From the NCBI RefSeq assembly GCF_963675165.1, contig NC_087378.1, forward strand, positions 3,011,525-3,075,524: DNA of 64,000 bases, written 5' to 3'. Under the pieces are notes generated by a model. That model worked only from the letters and a program-made list of their open reading frames with translations, was not told the DNA's origin and did not search any database. Positions 34,015 to 50,800 of the stretch are shown one piece after another. How positions within the stretch are numbered: position 1 is the stretch's first letter; every line of letters starts with the position of its first letter. The translations under genes were made by a program, and so were the position numbers. Origin of the DNA: Halichondria panicea. Lineage: Eukaryota; Porifera; Demospongiae; Suberitida; Halichondriidae.

Positions 34015-37000
34015 CTAATACTGGATCTTGGTGGGATTGCCTTGGATCAGCTGGAACCAGTGCCCACACTCGCATCGCTGAGGGGGACCACTCTTCAATT
34101 GCAGCCATTCCACATTTGTAGCTTCCTCCTGACCTAAAAGAGAGAACGCAGGGTAACATAATAGCCATGCAGATCAGTCATTGTGTGTTTACTGTAATAA
34201 AGGCGCCACCCTTGCGTGAAAATACAAGTCATAATTTCTATAATCGTGCACCAAATGTATATACCTACAAGCTATTTATCCCTGCAATTTAAATGCGCAT
34301 GGCTGCCACTCTGAATGAAGTGCTATTAAATTTTCTCTGTTCTATATATTATTTATATGCCAATAACTGTAGTCAAGTTAGGACTGATCTTCAATTAGTA
34401 ATAATCATAATTAATTAATAGTGTGGTTAAGAGTGCAATATGGGATTATAGCACGAGTAACAAGCATGCAATGGCAAAGCTACTAATATGCCGAGTGCGA
34501 GTGCTATTAATCCCTTAATTATTATACGAGTAACCATGCATACTACTGATTTCTAATCGTTTATGATGATGAATTTCTCTGCAGTTTTATTAATATTTTC
34601 AGTCGCGGTTGTTATGAAAAAACAATACATTGTCATTGACAGCGTGCAATTACTGGACCGGGTGTGATCACAAGCATTAAGTCTGTACATTGAACACGTG
34701 ATCCGTTTCCAATCCCTAGAATGATGTGCTATTATTAGTGACTGTAGAGTGTACGGCAATTAATCCCGTATCACATCCAGTCCAGTAATTGCACGTTAGC
34801 GACAGTCATACTGTAGTAAATTTTAAATTAGCCAGGTAGCTGGCCACACTGAATTATTATCTATAGTTCTGACAATAATAATTATTATGACAATAATATT
34901 ATTATACTGTATATACTGAGATTGGACTGTAGATTCTAGCTGTGTAATATCAAAACTACGCCCATCAAAAAGTGATGCAATCTCATCAGTGAGCATGCAG
35001 TTGTCAAAAAAAAGTTTTTCTGCTTTTGTAAGAGCTGGTTAATAATGAAAGCACCGCCTTGGTGGAGGTGCCAAAGCTACATAACATAAAGCTACTAATA
35101 GCGTTTACAGGCAAATTTCATGCTAGGCAGAATCCAAAATCACAAAGAGTTGGTAATGATCGACCATGATTGTTGTTAAAAACGACCGACGCCAAAATTT
35201 CAAGCCTAAGATTAATGGCTGCTGCATCAGTAGAGCCTTGCAGCTCTCTTCTCACTGTTTCATCTACCAATAGCTATAGCGTTCTAGTGCAGAGCTAACT
35301 ACTAAGTAGAGTAGCAACACTCGATCCATGGACAAGTTTCGCTACGCACTCTTCTGAAAAGGCTGCAATGGAATTCCAAGTAAGCAAAACTAGGCAAACT
35401 CGAGAATGAAGCATTATTTTGCAAATCCACGAATTAAAATCCAATTAGTAAACAGACTATAAGCCTATAGAAACTCTTACTTGCATTGATTGATCCTTGA
35501 GCAGCTGTAGCAGTCTACACACACACTACCGTATACCTCACTTGCGCATGCGCACTGAGGCATAACTACTCCTCTAATAATCATTGCTCCTATTTGCCAG
35601 TATGAGAGACAAGGACTCTTCTCTGAATCTCTGATGTAGACTGACAAAGAACAACCTTCTCTGATGCAGACTCTTGACTTGTACAGTGGAATGCCATCCC
35701 TGAATACAATCTTCCAGTTTATAACGGCTAAGGGTCTTTACTTACCATAGAAGACAACACCTGAAGAACTGCAACCTCGCTGGTCTGTATAACAACCAGT
35801 TTTCTGCCCCCTGAACAGGTTTTTCAATAGAAAATAACAGTAGTACTCTAGCCTTTCATGCTTCATCTTGTAGAGCTAACTTCTACCCCCTAGTGCCCAG
35901 CCATAATTATGCTAGATCAGCAGAAAATTTATTACTGAGATACTATTATTACTAGAATATTTTGCAGGTGAAAAACCTTGTGAAAGAGCCAAATCAGCAG
36001 AAAAGTTCGCAATATAACTAGCGTTCTGGCAAGGTCATTACCAGTACCAGTTGAGGTTTTGCGAAGTGATTAACGCTCGCAAAGTTTGCATAATTACGTT
36101 TGATGCTCGCAAAATATTCTAGTAATACCTATACGGTATGCATTTTTTGTGCACTAGAATACATAATAATTTATTATTATGTATGAAAATCGAACTCTAG
36201 CTTGCAAGACCTAGAGAAGCATTTAGTACAGTCCCACGGTTCGCTAGAAGGAGAAATTGGCTCATAAAGCATATATACATGTATGGGTGATGATTAGGCC
36301 TGGGCCAAATTTCATTTCTCACTTCATCAGGCCAGCCTATTATTAATGACACCTACATGTATTATTGATACATACTACATACACAGCAGCGAATAATCAG
36401 GGATTAGGCCATACACACTGTTTACGGCCTGTGACACACTAACCAAACAAAGATCTTCTCTTATTCATAACACAATAATTATTACTAGGGTGACACAAGC
36501 GCCATGGGGCAAGCGACGCATCCAAGTCTGCTGAAAGATATTGTGCAAATGACACCACATCTTGTGGTAGGTTGATGACATGGCCTGCGTATTCATATTG
36601 TCCAAGTGGTAATCGATAGATGGACATTATTGGCATGACTGCAGATATAAACAGCATCTTGGATTCTTGGATTGAACAGCAGATTGTTCGAATAGAGGCA
36701 TGTCGGGATTCACTCTTTATGCCTATGCCTGCATGTATTGCTTCAAGCGTGCCTGTGTGGCTTCTGGAGTCTCTGTAAGTGTAATGAACATTTGGCCACT
36801 TTCTGCTGGCTTGTGCACTTTCTACACAACATTTATTTATTTTAGGCAAACACCTACAGAACCGTTTGAGTCAGTTACCTTCACTTCCTGCTGCTCCTGT
36901 GTGCCCTGTATCTTTCTCTGGGTCTAGCAAGCCTCCTTTCCCTCTTTTTAGCTGTTTCTGAGGATCCTCCTTATCGCTAGTTTTGTCACTATTCATATCT

Positions 37001-39527
37001 TTATCGAGCTAAAGTTATTGACTCACGTAGAAATTGGTAAAGGATCACGAGTCACAAAAGCAAATATCGTATGTCGGTCCATGCCGGTCCACTACATACA
37101 CCACCCGGACCACGTGCATGACTAACTAAGGGACTCGCTTCGCTTGCCCCAACAATGTGAATCAACCGGATGAATTTCAACTTTTTCTGTTCCATATGCT
37201 CTCTAATTGCAAGTAAAGGGGGCAAACGATTTTCATTAAGTTAGGAGTCGCTCAGGCTGCAGTGTGTTTTGATGAGCTTTGTCTGGGAAAAGCTTTGCTT
37301 TACCAATGCAGTAGCCAGCCACAGAAATACACACAGCTATCAAAGCTGACCATTAAGTTGCTATACTATAGTAGTACCTAGGCTTCATTAAAGTGTCGCC
37401 GCTCGCATTTTTAACAAAACTGTGTTTTGCAATTTGTACTTACCTTAAGGTGACATGTTTTCACAGGTAGATTTGTTTGCGTTTTTACAGTTTTGTACAT
37501 TTTGCTGGTATAATTTTTTGCGAAATATTGATCTGGATACATTAAACAAGAGGGCGGCCAATTATTTGCGAGTACTAATTTTTAAGGTATTAAAAACCCT
37601 AAATCTGTAACACTGACGCCTCAGTTCCTAAGAATGCACCACAATATCAGAGTCTAAAAGAACAAAAAAAGTCCTGGGGAAGCATGCCCCTAGACCCCTC
37701 TAGATGGCCGTGTGCTGGCTTACCCTCCCCCCCCGTCAATTTTTTCTGAGGCCTGAACACACAACGATAGTGAAATAATGCACCTATGGCACAAAAAATG
37801 GGCTAAGTTAATGGATTGGACTAACAATGATTTACTGCCATGGCGTGTTCTAAACTACTTTATAAATTATGTGCAACTATTTTCACCAAATTGTAAAAAA
37901 GATTCCGGAATATTTTGCACAGGCCTAGTGTCTAAGTGATAATCTCTTTACTACGGATACCTCTCTGTAACGACAAAAAACTTTTTTCACCAATGGTGTT
38001 CGTTATATAGTATACTGCTTAATACCTAGCTACTTTACCATGCATTAATTAGTTTACAATTATTTCAAGCGCTGGCATAATAGTTACTAGCATCGAATCC
38101 AGGCCGATTAAAATACGGCCTGGTACCTATTGCATGTGTAATTAATCATAGGCGTGGTCCATACACGCCCACATACTATCTACTATGTATACGAAGCTTT
38201 ATAGCCTAGCTAGCTAGCTGTGGCCCTCTACGGTGTTGTCGAGAAGGCTTGCACACTAGTCTGAAACCAGAAGAGGCTCTCATCTACCTCTATGATGGTT
38301 GGATGGTCGTGATATTTTGAACCTGGTTTCTGTACAAATGAGAGCTTCTTCTGGCTTCAGACTAGTGTGCAAGCCTTCTCGACAACACCATAGAGGGCCA
38401 CAGCTAGCCAGCAAGTCTTCTCGACAACGCAATAGAGAGTATAAGCCACAGCTTCACAGGAGACAAGTATTTGTTAAAATTAATACGGAAAGAAACTAGT
38501 AATCAAACTAGTTTACGGTTTAATTTTACAAAGGTTTACTAAAGTATAACGAGTCACCCAGATTCTGGGTAACTCGGTTCGCGCATGTGCACTATCACCC
38601 ATGCAATAGAGACCAGGCCGTATTTTAATCGGCCTGGTCTCGAGGCTAAATAGTTACATACTTATTAGGCATAACTTAGAGCCAAAAGTAGTTTTCAAAA
38701 TTAAACCTATCCAACCTATACATGTAGCTTCTGCGTAGCATGAAATTAGGTTGGGCATAATTATTAGTAGTATGGCTGCTAAGAGTGCAATATGGCACGA
38801 GTAACAAGCAATGATACTAATTGCACGAGAGTGCTATTAACCTTGCCAGTGCTTGTTATGAGTGCTATTAATCCCTTATTGCACGAGTAGCCATACTATT
38901 GATTGTTAATCGTTTGTGATGCCGTTTTAAAGACATTTTTAGCTGCAGTTTCAGTAAAACATTTAGCCGCGGCCGTTATTCGAACGTGCGGTCGTCAAGG
39001 CAGTGATTGCACGTCGTTAATGACGACGTGCAATTACTGCCTTGACGACGTGCAATTACTAATACGCGACAACATGCGATTATTTGTAAAATACACTAGA
39101 TCTGTTATGATTTCATTTATTAGAGTAGCAACATACTTGCATATAACTTACAGATACAGCCAACAAGCCTTTCATTACACATAGAAGGTACTATAGTCGG
39201 CTGAATTTTGGTTCCCCAAGGGATACTGTGCACTTTCATTGAGAATGGATCCTACAAAAACAAAAACAAACAAAAAAATATTTTTTCACACCCAACAACA
39301 AACCTCATGGCCAGCAACTCTGGCGTCAATTTCTTTTTTTTCAATGCCAGTGGCTTGATCATAATCGGTAGGAATGGTTCCCTCTAAAGAAAAGAAAGCA
39401 AACATGGTATGCACTAATTAGAAACACATTTTTTACCAGTAGGATTAGCCGAATATGAGGCAACTACAGTTGCTCTGAGTGATGGCATAACAGCCAGTCT
39501 TCTCAATCCACGAACTAGAGCTGCCAT
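34015..39527 (-). CDS. COX5B: Cytochrome c oxidase subunit 5B, mitochondrial
   Basis: Four exons, minus strand: 39527-39437, 39383-39304, 39251-39152 and 34133-34015. The sum is 390 nt (129 codons plus stop), all GT-AG, frame closing exactly. The start MAALVRGLRRLAVMPSLRAT is a mitochondrial presequence (Arg-rich, no acidic residues). The mature part shows IPTDYDQATGIEKKEI (family PTDEEQATGLEREI), then DPFSMKV, IVPSMCNERLVGCIC and VEWLQLKSGPPQRCECGHWF. The Cys pairs VGCIC and RCECG are the zinc ligands of the family, though the second pair is C-x-C rather than the C-x2-C of mammals. COX5B is a nuclear-encoded matrix-side subunit of complex IV. The third intron is 5 kb, unlike introns 1-2 (about 50 bp). 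No single exon is long enough to be found by simple ORF length. Confidence 0.93.
34425..34800. repeat. Family E foldback, degraded
   Basis: It shares AAGAGTGCAATATGGGATTA, 'gcacgagtaacaagca' and TGCAATTACTGGACCGGGTG with 32727-33319, and has a second arm ending CCAGTAATTGCACGTTAGCG. Confidence 0.6.
35046..35563 (-). repeat. Family A element
   Basis: It runs from AATGAAAGCACCGCCTTGGT to CTTGCGCATGCGCACTGAGG on the given strand, with all family blocks (GATCGACCATGATTGTTGTT, CTAACTACTAAGTAGAGTAG, CACTACCGTATACCTC). The hairpin at the GAAAGCACCGC end is shortened. Confidence 0.8.
36439..37010 (-). pseudogene. Fragment of a Helitron replication/helicase protein (N-terminal domain)
   Basis: The minus-strand frame 36849-36439 encodes ..MPIMSIYRLPLGQYEYAG followed by HVINLPQDVVSFAQYLS. 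This strongly resembles the PVMS.Y...GQ.GY.GHVINLPQDV signature of the domain N-terminal to the Rep/helicase in animal Helitrons (often annotated DUF6570). Upstream (to about 37010) lies a polar stretch MNSDKTSDKEDPQKQLKRGK with a stop and frame break before the next segment. Only a fragment is present, with no Rep catalytic motif or helicase, so it is a dead copy. Assignment is from memory of the motif; a profile search would settle it. Confidence 0.55.
38098..38646. repeat. Nested foldback elements
   Basis: The outer element has ends CCAGGCCGATTAAAATACGG / ATCGGCCTGGTCTCGAGG, each itself palindromic, with inverted 'cctattgcatg' inside. It contains an inner near-perfect inverted repeat (about 38217-38408): GCCCTCTACGGTGTTGTCGA pairs with TCGACAACACCATAGAGGGC, followed by CTTGCACACTAGTCTGAA pairs. 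Confidence 0.8.
38769..39062. repeat. Family E foldback, single arm and centre
   Basis: It shares CTAAGAGTGCAATATGGCAC, 'gagtagccatactattgattgttaatcgtttgtgatgc' and the ATTGCACGTCGTTAATGACG centre with 32727-33319. The second arm is lost. It ends about 90 bp from COX5B exon 3. Confidence 0.75.
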
Positions 39528-39794
39528 TTTAGAAGCTACCTGCTTGAGATATAAAATAATCAGCACAAGACTTTGGGGATGGCCTTTGACCCGAAATGTA
39601 TATAAGCCGAAGGCACGTGCAAAAAACTCACAAAGGCTTCTAATTAATGCCAAGCGACAACCTTTAGCTAGCTGAAGCAAACAGCTAGAATCTACATGTA
39701 CGTTCCTACAGGAGAGGCCCCACTGACAACTCCACACTTTTGAAGAGAATCCCCGTGCATCTACAGATATCCTTGCTGGCATAGGCATAATACC
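39528..39794. promoter_or_regulatory. Shared divergent promoter region of COX5B and HADHA
   Basis: Only 267 bp lie between the two start codons (COX5B 39527 minus, HADHA 39795 plus), so both 5' UTRs and promoters fit in it. Visible sites are a DR1-type nuclear-receptor element at 39580-39592, a TATATAAG box at 39599-39606 and a palindromic E-box CACGTG at 39614-39619. The region carries no transposable element, in contrast to the COX5B intron beside it. Bidirectional use is inferred from spacing. Confidence 0.75.
39580..39592 (-). promoter_or_regulatory. DR1-like nuclear receptor site
   Basis: On the minus strand the sequence is GGGTCAAAGGCCA: two AGGTCA-like half sites (GGGTCA, AGGCCA) in direct repeat with one spacer base. 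This is the DR1 arrangement bound by HNF4- and RXR-type receptors, one base off the common GGGTCAAAGGTCA. In vertebrates DR1 sites control beta-oxidation genes including HADHA. Function here is inference. Confidence 0.5.
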
Positions 39795-46328
<6,534 letters not shown>

Positions 46329-46601
46329 ATCGATAGCTGTAATATTATATATATAGTCATGTTACATGCACATGTATTACTATAGCTATGCTATTATAGG
46401 AATATTTCATGAAAAAGTGATGCCAATAATTATTATGGCGATGAGGTGATAGTGATGAATAATTACTAAGCTAGCTATTTTACACACCCACTTCCTGAGA
46501 TTATTGACTTCCAGGCATACCGTCATCAGACATCAGACTATTAAAGAGAAGGAACTAACAGTCCTATAATTATACAAGAATTAAAGCAACGGAGAGGTAC
46601 C
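46329..46601. other. Short spacer between HADHA and the BTB gene
   Basis: These 273 bp must hold the HADHA 3' UTR and the promoter/5' UTR of the next gene. I see no canonical AATAAA on the plus strand; ATTAAA occurs at about 46539-46544. No repeat is recognised. Confidence 0.45.
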
Positions 46602-47639
46602 ATGGCCTCTGGGAGAAGTAGTGCAGCACCTGTACTGGTGCCTACAAAACCGGTTTTACACTTTGCTACCCTACAAAACGGATTGCAACAACTTGAGTCT
46701 GCTGTTAAAGAAATAGACACAAATTACACTCAGCAACTTAGAAACTTCGAGGAGCAACAGAAAAGAATGGAAATAGAGATGGCTCGCAAAGTTCAGTTTT
46801 GTACTGATACCCATGATCAGAAATGTCGTGAGCTTGATGCATTGTATGCCGAAAAGATGTGAGAGTTACAAACAAATCAGCAGCGACTTCAATATGAGAT
46901 GGACGATTTGAAAGTCGAGAAACAGCAGCTACAAATATCACAAGACATCATTGACAGTATCGTTGACCAACAAAACCCGGTTACTCTTGAGGTAGGTGGA
47001 GAGAAGTTTCGTACGCAAACTGCCACGCTTGTAAAATATACGGATTCAATTTTTCCAAAGCTGGTGAAAGCTCTCCAAGAACGCACTCCAGACAAAAACA
47101 ACAGGACGATTTTCATTGATCGAGACAGCAAGCACTTCAAATTCATTCTCAACTATATCCGACAGGGTCCATCAGTGATGAAAGGCACTACGTTGAATTC
47201 CAAGGATGTGAATGAATACTTTCTCACTGAAATCATTGAAGAAATACGCTACTACAGGTTACCCGAGTTGGAGCAGCTGGTGCAATGGAAGCAGATCGGC
47301 AGAAAACCTTCAACTAACCTCCCTACCTTGGTCAAAGAGGCGTACCTCACCACTCAAATACCGATACAAATGCAACGGAAGACGCAGCCATTCAAATATA
47401 TGACCACTGGAAAAGATTGGAAAAAGGGAGAAAACCTGACCGGTCTTGTTTTTGAGCGTGTCCTCTTTACTAAGGTTTCATTCGAATGGTGTGTTCTGAC
47501 AAAAGCTACATTCAAAGAATGTGCCTTCAGAGGATTTACTGCTTTTAAAAATTCTAATCTCGCCAGCACAACCTTTGAGAGCTGTCAAGGCACCGAGAGT
47601 TTTCACGGTGTTGAAAGAAAGAACGCAGTGTTTATCTAG
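46602..47639 (+). CDS. Intronless BTB/KCTD-like protein with C-terminal pentapeptide-type repeats; in-frame TGA at codon 87
   Basis: One frame of 345 codons runs from ATG 46602 (context ACCATGG) to TAG 47637, broken only by a TGA at 46860-46862. Residues about 20-115 are a charged coiled coil on both sides of the stop (QQLRNFEEQQKRMEIEMARK before; LQTNQQRLQYEMDDLKVEKQ after). A BTB/T1-type domain follows (about 125-225; NPVTLEVGGEKFRTQTATLV, FIDRDSKHFKFILNYIRQG), the form found in KCTD proteins, which often assemble with cullin-3. The last part (about 283-335) has residues repeating every five (VFERVLFTKVSFEWCVLTKA), a pentapeptide-repeat solenoid. Either the TGA is a recent nonsense change (CGA to TGA is the simplest), or translation starts at the Met at 46899, which keeps the whole BTB domain. 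The lack of introns in an intron-rich region suggests a retrocopy or a single-exon family. Confidence 0.75.
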
Positions 47640-47686
47640 TGAATGTAAATGCAAATTACTTTCAACTGTTGAACATTAATTAGACA

Positions 47687-47729
47687 TTTATTTTCTACAA
47701 TAATAATGTTTTTGCTTTGAAAGTTTATT
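47687..47729 (-). terminator. Polyadenylation signals of CAD, minus strand
   Basis: AATAAA occurs on the minus strand at 47729-47724 and 47692-47687, about 115 and 152 nt past the CAD stop codon. The second lies only about 50 bp from the stop of the convergent BTB gene, so the two 3' UTRs probably overlap. Confidence 0.5.
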
Positions 47730-47843
47730 TTCAATAATAATTATAACAAATTTATATCGGTATAGTCACTGTAAAATCAGCCTATAATTATAATCAACAA
47801 CATTATTTAGAGGGGTTATTATAGTCAGAAAATCAGTTCAGTC

Positions 47844-50800
47844 TCATTTGTAGCCAAGAACGGAAGCTAACAGTGCCATCCTTACATACATACCAAATTC
47901 TACCTGCCTGAAGTAAGCAGCTCGAGGATCAGAGTCCACCTCAGCACTGTACATGAAGTGGAACAATACAACACAATGTTAAGACACTATAGGTAAATAT
48001 ACTAATTATGACAGCTAGACTACATAACAAGCCAAATCAGCAGAAATTTGACAATTGCGCTCAACTCCTCCTGATATATGGCAAGGATTGTTATAGTTGT
48101 TTTGCGAAGACTTTAGCACACGCAAAGTTTGATACTCGGAAAAAATTGTAGTACATACGGTATTCCATTAATTATAACCGAAAGCATCAGCTGACCTGAT
48201 TTCATCCACTCGGGGCAGGGGATGCATGACTATCATTTTTTCTTTAGCCTTGGTAAGGACTTTGGGAGTGAGCACATAGCAACCACGCACCTACAGGAAT
48301 TATTGCAACATTGTAACACACACCAGTTATCTGAACAGAATCAGAGACAACAACAGGGATGACTCTACATGACATTATTCATGAATGCCTGGAACTGATA
48401 ATACACCACTTTTACTAGAAAAATAGTAAGGTTTCCCTGAAGGTATACCTACAAAATCATACCCCAAAACTTGAGTAGTAACCAAAAATGGGATGCTACA
48501 GACACAAAGCAACATAATTATTGCGCACCAAAGACCGCAGGCCATTACTAAAACAGTGCATCCAGTCTAGAGAGTAGATTAACCGTGTGCGCATGAGTAG
48601 TTGCACTTAACTGTATCTTAAGAACATTTCTTTGTAGGTGAATGAGAACAATTAAACTACAACATTACTTTAAAAATATTTCCCCAAAACTTGTTATTAG
48701 TGGGAAATCTATTTAGGTGAAAATGGGATGGGGATGATCTTAAAAAAATTTAATGTATACCGTATAGCAGAGTGACCATTGCCAGAAAATTACCCGCTAT
48801 ACGGTACTAGATCTACGGAGATGAGGCTTCTCTTTCTGGATTGAACAGAGTCTGGCGTGTAAGTGCATGATCCTAGAACACAGCTCATCTCTAGCTCTTG
48901 ATATCTTACGTACAACTAAACTGCTGACTAAACACAGAAATAGTACCGATTCAGCACATTTATAGCTCTTTTCGCATGTGATCTCAACATCCTTCCAACC
49001 TCCCCTGGTTGTTAGTCTTGAATTCCAGCCGGTTCTCATTGTAAGCATGGGAGGGAGAGAACCGTCTGGTGACTCTGGGCAGAACGTTCTGTCAGCCAGG
49101 AATGTAATCATCCTGTTAACCACGTGGATAATAACCCACAATTTAAATAGAACTGCCGTATTCTCAAAGCTATCTTACATTCTTGTGGGTAAGGCTCCAA
49201 TGAATATACTCTACCCACATTCCATCCGACGACAGAAAAGTATGCCCAGAGTCACCAGACGGTTCTCTCCCTCTCACGCTTACAATGAGAACCGGCTGGA
49301 ATTCGAGACTACCCTGGTTGTAGCTTATTCATTCACCTACACAATGGTATCATTTCTTAGCCATCACCAAATATTTACAACTACTCACATTAATTTTGTG
49401 GTAATCTACTCTCTAGACTGGATGCATTGTAGTCAATTGAGGCATGAGTTGGGATACATGTAGCTTTGAGTACAATGACTACCGTATAGCGGGTAATTTT
49501 TGTGAGGTAAAAAATTAATTTTACCCCACGAAAATTACCTATACGGTACAAACAAGCACATGATGCACACCTTGTCATATTCCTCCATTGAGGGGAACCT
49601 CTCTCTCTGAATCCTGGTCATGTAGAGCACATCGGTATGGGGAAGGGCAGCCTCCAGACTGGGGAAATGTTCCTGAGTCAGGATAATTATTAGCTCTGGG
49701 TAAATTTTTAAATTAAACTTATAGTACCACCAAGGGCGTATGAAGAGAAGAGGGCATGCAACTCGCAATGTATACTGTGTAGTCGTCAAAAAACTGATGA
49801 GTCAGCAGGATATGCTATATTTAGCCAACCGCCCACTAGAGGAAGTTTGTCACGATTAATTAAGATTCACGTGAGCTTATGTTTTCTATGCAAACCCATC
49901 CAAGCTGCTGAGTCGGCACTTTTTATCTACTTTCTTCGATTAGCTCGTTTATCTCTCTTGTATAACATCTCCTGTTAGTTTATGAGTCGTAGTAGTTTAA
50001 CACTATGATGCTACATCAAGACAGGAGTCAAAGAAACCAAGGATTTGAGGCAACAACTCAAAGTTTGTGGTTTCTGGCTTATTGCTTCTAGTACGACTAT
50101 GCTACGCACTTTCTAGTGTAACTGAGCATTGTTAGCATCATTTACTACTAGTATAGAGAGCTACAATCATCTGCAGTATGTTAGCTTAGCTAGCTTAGCT
50201 AGAATAGCTACTTTCTCTGTAAGTTTCCGTATATCTTCACCGTGCACGCACAAAAACGGTGCACGTGCAATGCATTCTTTACTATTTTTAGATATAAGAC
50301 CCCGCCCATTAATTTGTTTTCTGATAGATAGTAGTTGCATGCTCTCTTCTCTTCATACGCCCTTGGTACCACTTTGTTTTTTGTACAAAATCTAACAATG
50401 GTTGGTGCTGTAATAAAAACGAACTCGAGAAGTAAAATGCTGCAAACTTCATACAAATTAATTTCTCCTATAACTTTGCTAGTAATGCATAGTGATGTAC
50501 AGGGGCGTAGCCAGGATTTTGGAAAAAAGGGTGCTATCACAGATGAAAGAGGGCGCGAAGCGCCGAAATTTAGTTGACCGGAAGCCACACCTCTTATCAA
50601 TGGCGTCATAATTAACTTATCTGCCAAGTTGGGTGTAGCTGAACGTTTATTTGCATAGAGAAGCTGGCCACGATCACAAAAGAGAACGATTTAAGCCAGA
50701 ATAGCTCACAGTTTAGAGACTGAATCGTTTCCCTTGCCTATACTATCTAGCTAACAGCCTAACTGCAGCAAGATCTGGAAGAGAAGGGGTGCTCAGCTGG

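Larger units (their letters stand above)
34134..39151. other. COX5B intron 3: 5-kb landing zone for mobile elements
   Basis: In order: a family E foldback relative (about 34425-34800), a family A copy (35046-35563), a TACTAGAAT...ATTCTAGTAATACC palindrome (about 35946-36137), a Helitron protein fragment (36439-37010), an 'accttaaggtgacatgttttcac' piece (37441), the nested foldback 38098-38646 and another family E arm (38769-39062). No COX5B coding sequence lies in it. Confidence 0.75.

Noticed and set aside
35746-35810. Splice-bounded 65-nt minus-strand segment inside COX5B intron 3
   Set aside because: It has an acceptor and donor, but its length is not a multiple of three and inclusion would shift the frame of the zinc-binding exon. 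COX5B is complete without it.
46860-46862. Selenocysteine at the in-frame TGA of the BTB gene
   Set aside because: The codon lies in a plain coiled coil with no redox motif, and BTB/KCTD proteins are not selenoproteins. A CGA to TGA change is simpler.
48797-49463. Opposite-strand open frames of 114 and 161 codons in a CAD intron
   Set aside because: They mirror each other because they lie on a foldback element. No protein family is recognisable.
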